DNA from: Gorsachius magnificus
Taxonomy: Eukaryota; Chordata; Aves; Pelecaniformes; Ardeidae
Assembly: GCA_034008185.1 (NCBI GenBank)
Contig: CM067084.1
Location: 45,397,099-45,461,098, forward strand
Direction: 5' to 3'
Length of the DNA: 64,000 bases
The notes under the pieces are model-generated. The model saw only the letters and a program-made list of their open reading frames with translations. It did not search any database and was not told the DNA's origin. The stretch's first letter is position 1, and each line of letters starts with the position of its first letter. Shown in pieces: positions 13,761 through 25,632 of this stretch. Both the position numbers and the translations under genes were made by a program.

Positions 13761-13946
13761 TGTGGTGGTTTGACCCTGGCTGGACACCAGGGGCCCACCA
13801 AAGCCGCTCTATTACTCCCCTCTTTAACCAGACAGAGGAGAGAAAAGTAGATCAAAGGGCTCGTGGGTCGAGATAAGGACAGGGAGAGATAATCTGTCAG
13901 TTACCATCATGAGCAAAACAGACTCAACTTGATAAAATTAATTTAA

Positions 13947-13952
13947 TTTATT
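13947..13952 (-). promoter_or_regulatory. Candidate LTR polyadenylation signal (AATAAA)
   Basis: AATAAA is found on the minus strand in an AT-rich segment about 190 bp before the minus-strand end of the LTR. This is where an R/U5 polyadenylation signal would be expected if the element reads in that direction. Activity is not shown by the sequence. Confidence 0.4.
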
Positions 13953-14103
13953 ATCAATCAAAATCAGAGAAGGAGAGGATAAAAACTGCTAAATCTTAAA
14001 ACACCTTCCCCCCACCCCTCCCTTCTTCCTGGGCTCAACTTCACTCCCAGTTTCTATACCTATTCCCCCCAGCGGCGCAGGGGGACAGGAATGGGGGTTG
14101 AGG

Positions 14104-14484
14104 TCAGTTCCACGCGTTCCTCTGGCGCTTCTTCCGGGGGGCCCTTCCCCGGGGCCCGGGCCCCAATTCCAACCTTCCCCAGCATGGGTCCGTAATTTCC
14201 ACGGGGTGCAGTCCCTCAGGAGCAGACTGCTCCAGCTTTGGGTTCCCTGTGGGGTCACAAGTTCTGCCGGCAAACCTGCTTGGCGTTTGCCCCTCCCCCC
14301 ACGGGTCCGCAAAGTCTTGCCAGGAACCTGATCTGGCGCAGGCTTCCCATGGGGTCACAGCCTCCTCCCTTCGGGCATCCACCCGCTCTGGCATGGGGTC
14401 CTCCACAGGCTGCAGGTGGAGATCTGCTCCACCGTGGACCTCCATGGGCTGCAGGGGGACAGCCTGCCTCACCATGGTCTTCAC
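14104..14484 (-). other. Open frame of 126 codons inside the LTR, probably not a gene
   Basis: This minus-strand frame is translated from the GC-rich tandem array of the LTR. It consists of repeating blocks rich in Pro, Glu, Gly and Trp, for example VPLQPMEVHGGADLHLQPVE. It overlaps open frames in the opposite strand and other phases, which is what GC-rich repeated DNA produces. Similar repeats in avian transcript sets may be annotated as proteins, but no domain is visible. I see it as a by-product of the repeat, although LTR-driven transcription through it cannot be excluded. Confidence 0.3.
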
Positions 14485-14515
14485 CAGGGGCTGCAGGGGA
14501 ATCTCTGCTCTGGTG
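14186..14515 (-). repeat. Imperfect GC-rich tandem array within the LTR
   Basis: About seven diverged units of roughly 40-53 bp follow each other. Each holds a core like CCACGGG(G/C)TGCAG or CCATGGGGTCACAG and then a stretch like CTGCTCC(A/G)GC. The last three units (from about 14393) are the most regular, at about 41 bp. The array makes up a third of the LTR and explains its high GC content. Confidence 0.7.
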
Positions 14516-14640
14516 CCTGGGTCACCTCCTTCCCCTCCTTCTTCACTGACCTTGGTGTCTGCAGGGCTGTTTTCTCTTGCATCCTCTCACTTCTCGTCTC
14601 TCTCCGGCTACTGAGCCGCAGATGGTTTTTTTTTTCCTTC

Positions 14641-14649
14641 TTAAATATG
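14641..14649 (-). promoter_or_regulatory. Candidate LTR TATA-like box
   Basis: The minus strand reads CATATTTAA, upstream (in LTR sense) of the GC-rich array and about 140 bp from the LTR start in that orientation. It is the only TATA-like element in the GC-rich half and is suitably placed for a U3 promoter. The assignment is tentative. Confidence 0.3.
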
Positions 14650-14791
14650 TTATCACAGAGGCGCTTCCACTGTTGCTGATTGGCTTGGCCTTGGCCAGCA
14701 GCGGACACAGGGAAAACTTCTAGCAGCTTCTCACAGAAGCCACCCCTGTAGCCCCCCCACTACCAAGACCTTGCTACACAAACCAAATACA

Positions 14792-14796
14792 AGTAA
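14792..14796. repeat. Target-site duplication, right copy (AGTAA)
   Basis: This matches the five bases at 13756-13760 exactly and sits directly after the terminal CA of the LTR. Confidence 0.88.
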
Positions 14797-17700
14797 CTAA
14801 TGGAAAATGTTGTACATAACATCACAATTTTTGCAGTCTTGATATTTTAATGAGCACATTTTCACAGTATAAATTCAGGCTCTGATAGCTTTCTGTTAGT
14901 TTTTGTAAAATTCAGTTTTCATTGATATAATCTGATTATATCACATGCATTACATGCCTAGCTGAACGATCACTTCCTTTCTGCAGTCCGTAGATAGTAA
15001 AGGCATAGTTCACCCTTTCTTTTGTGATTGGTTTCCTTCAGATTTTGCATCATTCATGTTACTATAATGGTCTTCCTCTTTAGCATTACAAGCATGAGCC
15101 TCTCACAGCTGACGCATCTTTGCAATTACGTGGACAGTTCTTCCATCATTTCTATATCTAGGCTTTGTCTTTATAAAATTTGACTCTGACAACATCACAA
15201 CCAGTTGGTTGTGTCCCAAGACTAGGTTGTGTGAGTTCTCCATCAGACTCCTGCACTAAACCCGCTGCAGTTTGTGTGCAGCCAAAGGAGCACAACCTCT
15301 ATGCAAAGCAGAGGATTTATTATCTATTCAAGTCTTAAAAATTTGTTCAAAGATTTATTATTAGTCCATTTATAATGATAATGCTTTTAGTTCAAATTAG
15401 ATTTGCTTAAGACTAAGAAACAAAACCTTTCTAGTATCTACCTCTTTCTCTGGTGCTATGTTCACCCTTCCAGGACTGCCCTGGCTCCTGAGGCTAGTGG
15501 CATCAGTCTGAGAGGAAGGGGTTATGATGAGCTGTCACCATCCCAAGTCCTCCAGCAGGAGAAAGCTGATGTTCATTGTGGGGATGTTCTTCCTCTCAAG
15601 GTTTTATAATGTGTACGATTATGGTTTCTTCCTCTCTTCAGGGTCATCTTGGGGGCATTGTGTTTTTGTTAGCATGCTCTGCGTCTTGCTTTTTCAGCAT
15701 TAGTTTGCAATACTCACTGTATGTACATGGCATGTTTTACATACCTCGGTTCTTGATCTTTGTTCTCCTTGTAACCCATGAAAATGCCTTTGCCTCTGTC
15801 ACAAGGTTTTATTCCTTAGTTGACAGTGGTTGTGTTGGCTGTAACCTTCTGGTATCAATCTGTGCCTCTACTTCAAAGCTTCTGCTATCATCCCATGTGA
15901 TACTCCCCAAGCTGGCATTTTAATGGGGGGCCATAGACAGCTTTACACAGAACAGGTACTTGGTTTTGCTATCTCATAGTTACAGAACATTTATAATAAT
16001 AGGCATCTCACCTAAGAACTGTGCAAAGCGAAGCAAAAACTAAATCAAAGTAGGTAATAGCCAGTTGATAATATTGGTTATAGCTAAAGAAGCTAAAACA
16101 AGCGTATAGGCAGGCCAGGAAAAGTCTAGACAAAGCCTGACAAGTCCCATGTGGTCAGCATATAGCAAAGCCTGCAGCTTGTTGTTGGAGCACTGTGTTA
16201 GCAGGACTACAAGACTACACTTTCCTGTTTCATGCTTTGGTTGATGCGTATTTAATATATTGACCATAACCTTTTTTGGGGGGGGGTTTTTTTGTTTTTT
16301 TGTGTGTGTGTATGCATGATTCTTTAACATGTTATAATTTGGTTTTGCACTAGGGTTTTATAAACTTTTTCAAAGCATAATAATATAATTTCCCTATTTC
16401 AGGATTATGCAGTTCTGCCATGGCTAAATTTATAAGATTTGTAAAACTGGCATCTCCTCTGACCCTTTAGTTATGTGATTTTGACTTTCACTGACTTTTT
16501 TTTACACATTTCTGAATTACCACTTCTTTGAAACATGCCCTTGAGAAATGCAATTAAATAAAGTCTGGTCATGCTTGTTTGGAAAATTCATGCCATCACA
16601 AAACATTCAAGTTCCATGTTAACAAAGGGATAATCTTTCCAGTTAAAAGTGCATGGCAGTTTATTATGGAAGCACTGCTGGGAGGGGAACATATGCTATT
16701 TTTTGCACTGTGGTAATTGCACAGTGAGATTTAGATTACTCAGGATTCATTTTAAAAAATGGATGCTTAAAACTAAATTCCTACATTTATATTTGTATGC
16801 CAGAATAACTGCACTTGCATTTAGAAGTGTTAAGCATTTAGCAGCTCCCACTGAAATCAGTGAAAGTTGCTGAATGTATTCTGCTAATAATAGCAGCACT
16901 GTTGTGATATGGACAAGTAACATAGCACAGTGGTCTGGGCTTTAATCACTATTCAGGCAACCGATTCTTTCTTAGCATTAAATAGATCACTGGGTTTTAC
17001 CAAAATCCTATTTTTAAAATAGAAGCAGCATTTACTAGTCCCAGTGTTATATAGAAACTCTAGAGAAAAAAGATACAGTTGAAAAAAAGAATTGCATTTT
17101 ATCAAAGGAATGTATACTGCATTTTTGGCTTCAGGACTCAATTAGTACATAATTCTATTTCTCCCAAATTTTAATTAAATTTTATTTCTGATCAGGTTAG
17201 TTGGGTTTTGTTTCATTTTATTCCTTCCCTTCTCTTCCTTCCTCCCCTCCACTGATGCCGATAATAACCCTTTAATGGACCACAGTTCAGTTATGCTGGA
17301 AGTTCAGCTAATTATGGTTAGGGGATGTTTTTTTCACTCTGTGTACAGGAACTTTAACACTTTGACTGTTCATTTATATAGAAGAACAGCTACAGCTGAA
17401 TGCTGTTTATAAAGTGTTTTTAAATAAGTTTGATCTGTACATAAGGAAAGTGACAAAAGTCACTTTGGTTTGTGTGAATTTTAAAAAAGTGAACTTGAGT
17501 CTTAAAACTCAGTGTAGAATGCTGATTCTCTGACATTTATGAAAATACTGTAATTCATGAGTCTTTATCAGCATGATTTGCCACCATCATCTGCAGTACA
17601 GTTTTTACTTTTAACCCTGTATCTCCGTTGTCTTGCTTTTGCCAGGGTTTTCTGACATCTTGCCTGTTACTCAGGCTTTGAAAAAATATTTCAGGGTGTA

Positions 17701-20303
17701 ACTTATTTTTCAATGTAAAGCATCATACAAAATGATTCCTAAATAATTCTGAAGTGTAGCTTTTTTTAGGTTTTACAATACGAATAGGAATCCATTACAG
17801 TAGATGTTGAAAGTCCTGAAGATGGAACAAGGGCCAAGAACTTACGGTGGTTAGCTGAGTGCCCTCAAGATCAGGTTAAAGAATTGTGCCTTTTCTTGTG
17901 CTCTCTTTCTGGCCTACCATAAATTGAACAATGGCATAACTTCAGAAGTACAGGTATGCAAGATAAGCCTTACAAATTCCTCTTATACTGATTTAGTAGA
18001 GGTACAATTGTTTTCTGAACTTTCACAACACTTCTATATGTATTAAACCCCAGCCTCCTCAGTGTTTTAGAAAATTCAGCATTGCTATGGAATGGTGTGT
18101 TTGAGGAACCATAACATTAAATAGAGGACCCCTCTTGGGTTACTTGAAAACTGATTTATGATTTTTTAGGGCACACTTACCACAATATGTTGTGAAAGCT
18201 CTGTAGGATTCTTGTTTGGCTTTGGCCTTTACTTCCATCTTTTTACAGAATCTTCATCCCAATTGCTTTATTTTAGTAGGAAGCATTTGGTCAACATAAA
18301 AAATGGTATTCTAAGACATAAAACTGATTTGCTAATGGTTTTGGTTTTTCTGCAAACACATTTGTAAAAGGCTTGAGTATATCCATGAATGAAGTGTTCA
18401 CCTGTTTCTGCTTTTTAATTCCTGACCTGCCATACAATTTTTCTACCTTTTCAAGGATCATGTTGAGTTAATGTGATGTTTAAAAAATACTAAATCACTG
18501 TAGAGAGTGTAAGGAGACTACCTAGAGATGGGGATGTCTCCCCCCATCTGACGACTTTTTGGGTTTTGTTCAGGAAAGTTGCTATAATGCAGTTGAATGA
18601 TAAAGATAAGGAAAAAAGACCACTACTATTTTATCTGTCCAGTGCAATTGGAGGGAATGGAAAGCCTGGCATAAATGTACTTTCTTTGTTGTTCAAAAAC
18701 ACTGGAAAACTTTATCCTTGCTTCTTTTTTTTTACCAAAGAATTGATAAAAAAGATTAAGATGCCTTTGGTAAAACAATAGGACTAACAAGAGAAAGAGT
18801 TAAAAATAAAATTAGTGTACTTTTTGACATTTTAGTTTCAGGTTTGTAATAGTGGGCTGTTGAAACTTCTTAACTAACGTAAGTTTAACTTAAACATTTT
18901 CAGGAATAATAAATGAAAGTTATTCAATAGTCTAATATTTTCAAGTTGTTACAGACAACTTGGAAATTGACAAATGGATTTGATTTATAGACAAAACTAA
19001 GCAAAATATGTAAATTTTAATGTCTGCATTCTATATTTTCACTCTATTTAAAAAATATATAATATATAAATATTATAATAATTCCACTCTAAGAATTCCA
19101 CTTAATACATTATAATATTCTCCTACAGGTAGGAAAAAGGAACTGGAAAATACTGGGGATCCATGAAGGCATGTCAGCCATTGCCAGTAACAAATTCAGC
19201 AGCTCTCTATATAACTTCCATATTTATTGTTTTCAGTAGTCACTAGTATATCACAATGACTGTTAATTCCTTTATGCTGCCTTTTATATAATGAAAAATT
19301 ATGGTAAACTATATTTGAAATCACTTCCTTCCTGATACCGAATGACAAAGATTTATTTTCCTTAGATGTAAAATGATATTAAGTTATATAGCATCATTAC
19401 ACCATAGTGTATGATGGGTTTTATCACCAAGTGCTTCTCAAAAGTATTTTTCAATGACTGAGGGCATGAAGTGAATAGATACTTGTTACCTAAAGCTATG
19501 AGGTTTGTTTAATACTTTAATGAAACAAAGGATCTGGAATTCAGCCAGAATATTTGACTTAAAAACTTGCTGAATTACCACAGTCCAGAGACCAGAAGTT
19601 GCTAGAGAGAAGTCTGAATTTATACCTCATTACTGTAATGCTCCTCATTCTGTTGTCAGCTTGGGGCACAAGGTTGATATTCACAATCTCTACTTCCTGC
19701 AGAGGTTGCAAATGCAATTACAGATTCTCAATGACCTGATTCACCCTTTTTATGCCCAGTGACAACTTATGACATAGGGCAGCAAGTGATAGGATTCCAG
19801 GCCTCTTGATGATCACAAATATTCTGTATAGGCTTTAGTGAGTTCAGGGTGAGTAATTGTTTTTTTTATTGCTGACCAAAGTGAAAAACTAGGGAAATGT
19901 TTTCAGGCACACAAGAAGCAAACAATGTTTGATTTTTCTGGCAACATGAAAACTGAAAATGGATTCATATTAAGTAAAATACTTATTTTAAACAATCTCT
20001 TCTTTTTTTTATTAAGTCAAAAATTTAGTATGAGGAGACAAATGCCAAGATAAATAGTTTAACTTTGAGATATTATTTTTTCAGGCATCTTAATTAATTT
20101 TTGTCTCTGAGCTGTAATTTTTTTCTTTATTGTTTTGGGCAAATGTCTAATATTAAAGAGAAACATTTTAGCCATCTGAAACTATATTCCTAACTTAAAA
20201 GCTGATTAACAGACTTATACATTCTATATGTCCCTATTTTTTTAAATAATGTTCCTCACACTCAGATTTGTTGTGGTTTTTTTCCTTTCTCACTTTCTGA
20301 TTA
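14797..20303. other. Unique AT-rich DNA, no gene seen
   Basis: In 5.5 kb I found no exon, RNA gene or named repeat. A small low-complexity block at 16272-16311 holds a run of nine G, T-runs and (TG)n. Open frames at 15403-15609, 15576-15923 and 16040-16330 are short, lie in conflicting frames and have no recognisable domain. An AT-only patch (TATATAATATATAAATATTATAATAATT-like) lies near 19050-19082. Confidence 0.5.
16272..16311. repeat. Low-complexity T/G block with G9 run and (TG)n
   Basis: The order is six T, nine G, seven T, G, seven T, then about five TG units. It is simple-sequence DNA, prone to sequencing and assembly length errors. Confidence 0.8.
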
Positions 20304-20640
20304 GAATCACAGGATCATAGAATTGGTTAGGTTGGAAAATACCTTCAAGATCATTAAGTCCAACCATTAACCTAACACTGCCATCCAACCTCTAAACCAT
20401 GTCCCTAAGCACCTCAACTGCCTGTCTTTTAAATACCTCCAGGGACGGGACTCCACCACTTCCCTGGGCAGCCCATTCCAGTGCTTGACAACCCTTTTGG
20501 TGAAAAATGTTTTCCTAATGTCCAACCTAAACCTCCCCCGGTGCAACTTGAGGCCATTTCCCCTCATCCTATCACCCATTATGTGGGAGAACAGGCCAAC
20601 ACCCACCTCACTACAGCCTCCTTTCAGGCAGCTGTAGAGG
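20304..20640 (-). mobile_element. CR1 LINE, 3' end with ORF2 C-terminus
   Basis: The left edge is the reversed CR1 tail (AATCACAGGATCATAGAATTGG). On the minus strand an uninterrupted frame covers the end of ORF2. It begins near [14 protein letters not shown], then reads [17 protein letters not shown] and GLPREVVES, the standard C-terminal segment of the CR1 reverse transcriptase. It is truncated at about 20640, so endonuclease and RT palm are missing. The good match to the family and the partly open frame make it one of the youngest repeats here. It lies 320 bp from another CR1 in the same orientation but belongs to a different subfamily. Confidence 0.94.
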
Positions 20641-20960
20641 TTTTAGTTTCTCACTTCCATGTATGAAAAGTAAAATCTCAATTTTTAAGTTTTATTTTTC
20701 AGTGTCTTTAATGGGACTTCTAATAGAAGTAGAATTTATAATTTTAAATAATGCTTTTTGTCCTGGAAATGTTTCAAAATTACTTTCTGTGTATATGCAA
20801 AGTGTTGGGGTTTGGGTTTTTTTTTTTTTGACAGAGCTAAATGTCTCTTTAAATATCATAGCTTTTTGTATCATTTTCCTCATGACCACCATAATACAGG
20901 TATGACATGTACCATACTTTCAATGATACATATAATATCATGTCCAGATTTTCTACCAAT
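20641..20960. other. 320-bp spacer between two CR1 copies
   Basis: AT-rich DNA with a run of twelve T near 20819. No gene or repeat family is recognised. The short frames here, on both strands, have no recognisable features. Confidence 0.55.
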
Positions 20961-22440
20961 TCACAGAATCAAAAAGTCACAGAACAGTTGAGGTTAGAAG
21001 AGGCTACTTGAGATTGTCTACTCCAATATCCTTCCTCAAAGCAGGATCAATTAGAGCAGGTTGCTCAGGGTCTTGTCCAGTCAGGTTTTAGATATTCCCA
21101 AGGATAGAGACTCCACAACTCCCCTTGGCAACCTGTTCCAGTGTTTGATCACTCTTCCAGTAAAAAAGATTTTTTTTTACGTTGAATGGAAGTTTATGTG
21201 TTTCCATTTTTGACTTGTCTTTTGTTACAGAAGACAGTGTAGAAAGCCTTGCTAAAAACCTTGCTAAAGTTAAGATATTCTCTGTTCTCCCCTCATTCAC
21301 TGAGCCAGTATTGTCCTTACGGCAAACTACCATGTTGTCAAGCATGATTTCTCCTTTTTAAATCCATGCTGGCTTGGATTTATTACCTTCTTGTCCTTAG
21401 TGTGTTTGGATATGGTTTTGAGTGTTATTTGCTCTAACACCATCCCATGAAGTGAGTTGAGGCTAACTAGCCCATACTTCCCTGGATCCTTCTTCTCGTC
21501 CTTCTTAAAGACAGGAGTGACATTTCCTTTCTCCCAGGTCTTGGCAACATCCTCCAATTGGCATGACCTTTCAGAGATAATTGAAAGGGGCTTTGCAGTG
21601 ACATCATCCAGCTCTCTCAGCACTGGTGGGAGCATACCACTAGGTTCCATGGACTTGTGTATGCCCAGCTAGTTTAAGTCTTCCCTAATATGATACTATT
21701 GGGAGTGAGTCTTCATTACTCCAGACTTTCCCACTGGTCTCAAGGGGATTGAATTGCTGAAGGAAGTCCTTACTAGTAAATTCCAGAACTAACAACTTGG
21801 TCTTTTCCATGTCCTTTGTCAGCATCCTGACCCATTCAGCAGTAGGTCCATATTTTCCTTAGCCTTTGTTTTGCTGCTGATATACTTTCAGAAGCTCAAA
21901 TAGTTACACTTCATGTCCCTCACCAATTTCAACTCCAGGTGGGTTTTGGCTTTCCTAAGCCTGTCCCTGCATGCTTGGGCAGTGTTTATACATTGCTCCT
22001 GGGTCACCTGTCCTTTCTTCCACCTCTTGTATGCTTGTATGCTCTTTTCACATTTGAGTTTACTCAGGAGCTACTTGTTCATCCATGGTAGCCTCGTGAC
22101 ACCTTTGTTTGATTTCCTCCTCATCAGGATGAGCCATTCTTGAGACTGGAGAAGGTGGTACTTGAAAATCAACCAGCACTCCTGGACTCCTCTCCAGGAC
22201 TGTATGCCGTGAGATTCTCCCAAGCAGGTTCCTGAACAGGCACCTGGAGTCCTGGGTTGTGATCCTGTTTTGCCTTGTTCCCTTCTCTCAGGATCCTGAA
22301 CTCCACCATCTGATGGTCATTGCAGCCAAGGCTGCACCTGACCTTCACATTGCTAACCAGTTCTTCTATGTTTGTAAGTATGAGGTGCCTCCAGCAGGGT
22401 GCCTCCAATATGGGTTATATGCGTCCAAGCTGAAATACAG
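20961..22440 (-). mobile_element. CR1 LINE with internal deletion of the RT palm
   Basis: Minus-strand CR1, read from 22440 down to 20961. First comes the end of the endonuclease domain (22408-22300: LILTN, then [10 protein letters not shown], where the usual SDH triad residue is NDH). Next are a frameshifted linker and the RT N-terminal part (21650-21330: VLRELDDVTAKPLSI, NVTPVFKK, SQHGFKKEKSCLT), then the start of motif A (FSKAF near 21233-21256). At about 21225-21232 the sequence jumps to the ORF2 C-terminus (LEQVAKGSCGV) and the 3' end, whose reversed tail TCACAGAATC begins at 20961. The catalytic palm with motifs B and C (FADD) is absent. Several frameshifts make it non-functional. Confidence 0.88.
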
Positions 22441-25400
22441 AATTCTGCACATGGTGGAGGTCTAAAATTCCAGATTCCAGTCTTTATTCTTGAAAGACAA
22501 TTTTATTGGGTATTTATGGTAAGTCCTATTAAAAATAAAGTCAGATTAGACAGGATGTAGGTACATGCCTTTTCTGCGAAATATTAATGGAGATAAAAAT
22601 GCATTTTAAGCATAGATCTGTAAGATCAAAGTAGAGAGCAAAGCATGGATTTAGGAAAATTAGGAGATTTGAGTGTAATACATTCATATATAGATACTTA
22701 TGACTGTTAGAAATGAGTATTTATAATAACTGGTAGAAATGAGTATTCATCTAAAACACGTATGTATCTGAAAAAAAATAAATTCACACACTCAATGATA
22801 AAATAGAATGTGGTGATTTTGGAGTAAGCCAAAACCCTTTTTTGCATCGCTTTACAAGTGTATCACATTTTAAAATGATGGATGGTATTGTAAATTAGAG
22901 TTGTTCTTTTCTTATGGTGAAAGTCTGCCAAATTCTAAATATATTTTTTTTAATCTGTCACTCCATCTCCAATAATTTTCTTCAAAATAACAGACAAACA
23001 AAGCCATAAGTTTTTCAGACACTAATAAAACACACAATGCTTGGCGCTCCTCGTGTTGGCTTTGCAGCAACAATTAATTAACAAATGCTATTCCCATAGC
23101 TAGTCTGCTATGTTTGATTTCCATGTGCTAAGATGTTTGACAAGTTAGGTGCTATACCTAGCTTGAATTTTTTTTTTTTAATCAAAACCATCAATTCTAA
23201 TGTCAGCCTACTCAAAACACAAGGGTTGGGGAGAGTCTAATATTTGCTAAGTGGAAAAAGACAAAAAGGGTATTGGGAAAATGCTTATTTTCAGGCTTCC
23301 AGTTAGATACCACAATCAATGGAGGTTTAAAAATAAATAAACAAGAGAGCTAGTGAGACATCTGTGTTGAAATACACTAATGCTCCAAATTGGTATGGAT
23401 TTCACGGGGAAAAATCGTAAAGCTATTTCATACTCCAGCTATGCTAAGTAAACTAGATCTACTTCTCCCCTTCCCCCCAACAGAAGCCTAAATATTCACT
23501 GGTGTGGGAGAATATTAGCTAGGAAAGGAAGGGAAATATATCCATATATTTCCTCTGTTTCCAAATTAACAATTTAATCATGCTCTAATACTCAGGAATT
23601 AGATGGTGCAATCGTTGATTAGTACATAAGTGTGATGAGTATTCAAGGTAAACTAAATCAGAAACATTTCAAGGAAATAGGTTTCTCCTTAATATTTGAC
23701 TTGTGAAGTCTTCCAGCAAAACCATATTTAGAGGGTTTAGAAATTTTTCCATAATGTTTTTTCAGACTGAAAAAATAACAAAAGAGATTTTCCAAATGTT
23801 ATCTTCTGTGTGCCCATGTCCTCAGAAACTAAAGAATATTTCTGGGAATGGAGTGCACATTGAATTTTATGGTCGAGTCTGAGAAAGCTAATCTTTTAAG
23901 TAGTATTGTTTGACAAATCCACCATGTGTAACACTGAACAGGATATTGCCAAGATCTTTTATCAGCCTGTTTTCATAATGGAAAGCCCTTATTATACTGA
24001 TTCAGCCAAAACCAAATGAACTGAAGGTAAGTCTGCCGAACTGCCCATTTAACATTGCACTCTTCTACATACTGAACAGCAAAATATAGTAAATATATGA
24101 GAGAGACGTAGGCTTTTTGACTTTGAAATTTAAATGGATCCTTGTCAGCCTTTCAGCAGTTGTTTTGTGGGAGCTTAATGCCATAGCTGAGGAAATGTCT
24201 CACATCTATGATCTTTCAAATGGGGTACTGAAGTGAGTAAAAGCAATTGGGACCATGGGTATCCTGCACCTGCGAGTTTCACTTTCTGTTTAAGTACTCA
24301 TGAATTTGCTGAACAACTAATTTGTCCACAACTGTTAGGCGGGGTTTGGAAAACGCTTTGCTTGGAACCGTTCTAAATATTAGAGAATGGGGTACAAATT
24401 ACTCTTGCTTATCACCTGTTTTAATCTAGATTATTCACCCGCTAGCCAATATTTTTTTTAGTAAATCACCTTCCTATTTTTGTATTTTTACCAAACTTTC
24501 TTGCAGAAAGAGAATAATGTGTATGCAAAGAATTTAACTTTGAAAGTGTCAGTAGTGTGTTAGTATGACAGGTAATGAGGCAATTTGGCAGAACATCAGA
24601 AACTAATTGAGCTCAGCTCACATCAATGCAGCTTTTTCAGCTGAGGCTGTGTCTTCTAAAATGAACAGCAGAATTACATAAGACAATATAACATGTACAG
24701 TTTTAATTGGAAGCTCTAATTTAAAACATTTGAAGCATGTTTAGAATAATTTGTGAATCTACACAGACACATTCTTATCCAATTAATTAAGTCTCTTCAG
24801 TGGGTCGTATAATGAGTTAGTGTCAAAAACATAAATTATGAAAGTCTTTGCACATATAAATATTCAAGCAACTTTTAAAGAGAAGGGATTTAGCTTTGGT
24901 AGAAAGATGGTCTCACAACCACACACTGCTATGTAAAATTAACATGGAATTTGTAAGAAAGATAGTTATTAAAATCTGTTAGTAATGTTAAAATACAGTT
25001 TAATTTAGAAAGTAGAGCTTTGATTTGGTCACACAACAAAGCAAGATTGTAAAATATAATTTCAAAACATTAAATGATTTGGGTAACACTGATCTTTAAG
25101 TATTTAATATTAATCTCTGAGGGTACTGTATGGTGTTACCAGAGCATTGCCACACTAGGATTAAAACTGTGAATCTGTTAAGGTGAATTTTTAAAGGATA
25201 AGTCTCTCCCATAAAATAGAATACTAAAAAGTTATTGGGAGGGTGGGGGGGAAGAGATTGTAAATCTACATCAAGCTGTCATTTGAGTCATGTCTCTTAT
25301 GACTTACTATTTTCATTTTCCATAAACTTCAAGGAGTTGCTTTTTGGGAAACATACACATATACATATACATATAATAACACTTCCTGTCTGCCAAACTG

Positions 25401-25483
25401 TTACAATTACAAATGAAAACGTGCATATACTTAGTAATATGCAGCATAATATGATATCAAAACACTGTAAGAAGAAGGGGAAA
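22441..25483. other. Repeat-poor AT-rich DNA, possible conserved non-coding DNA
   Basis: No gene or repeat was recognised in 3 kb. The text has many TAATTA-type sites (for example AACAATTAATTAAC near 23068) and long stretches of complex sequence without homopolymers, such as 24560-24720. A G-rich patch lies at 25238-25250 and an (ACATAT)n run at 25350-25376. This texture resembles conserved non-coding elements in vertebrate gene deserts, but conservation cannot be judged from one sequence. Confidence 0.35.
25350..25376. repeat. Simple repeat, (ACATAT)n
   Basis: ACATACACATATACATATACATATAA: about four units of a 6-bp repeat. It is a likely polymorphic microsatellite. Confidence 0.75.
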
Positions 25484-25632
25484 TATTATCTCTGTTTTTA
25501 TGGATAGCAAAACTATTGCTCAAGAGACTGAATTGATTTTGCCTGGAAGTCACCAGCAACGTCAGTGGTAACACTGGGAGCAGAAAGTCAGACTTTCTGA
25601 CTTACAGGGTAGCATCCTCTTCACTGGCCCAT
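25484..25632 (-). mobile_element. MIR-like CORE-SINE relic
   Basis: Read on the plus strand, the order of blocks is that of a reverse-complemented MIR. It runs ATTATCTCTGTTTTTATGGAT, AAAACTATTGCTCAAGAGAC, then TTGCCTGGAAGTCACCAGC, CGTCAGTGGTAACACTGGGA and a distal ACTGGCCCAT. Each matches by eye the MIR text for the end of the tail, the CORE region and the tRNA-side half (intact form: ATTATCCCCATTTTACAGATG ... GGTCACACAGCTAG). MIRs predate the split of mammals and reptiles and survive in birds only as rare, diverged copies. The match is good over about 150 bp. No RNA polymerase III promoter is intact. Confidence 0.6.

Larger units (their letters stand above)
13761..14791 (-). mobile_element. 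Solo LTR of an avian endogenous retrovirus (ERVL-like)
   Basis: A 1031-bp element starts TGTGGTGGTTTG and ends CCAAATACA, giving the TG...CA termini of an LTR, and it is flanked by the 5-bp duplication AGTAA. I recognise it as a long LTR common in bird genomes. No retroviral internal region (gag, pol, env or primer-binding site) adjoins it, so it is a solo LTR left by recombination between two LTRs. A 5-bp duplication fits class III (ERVL) elements better than ERVK (6 bp), but the class is inference. Orientation is assigned to the minus strand because a TATA-like box and an AATAAA signal appear in the correct order there. Much of it is GC-rich, in contrast to its surroundings. Confidence 0.88.

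Noticed and set aside
14098..14708. Several plus- and minus-strand open frames in the GC-rich LTR
   Set aside because: All derive from the LTR's tandem array and flanks. Stop-poor frames on both strands are expected from GC-rich DNA.
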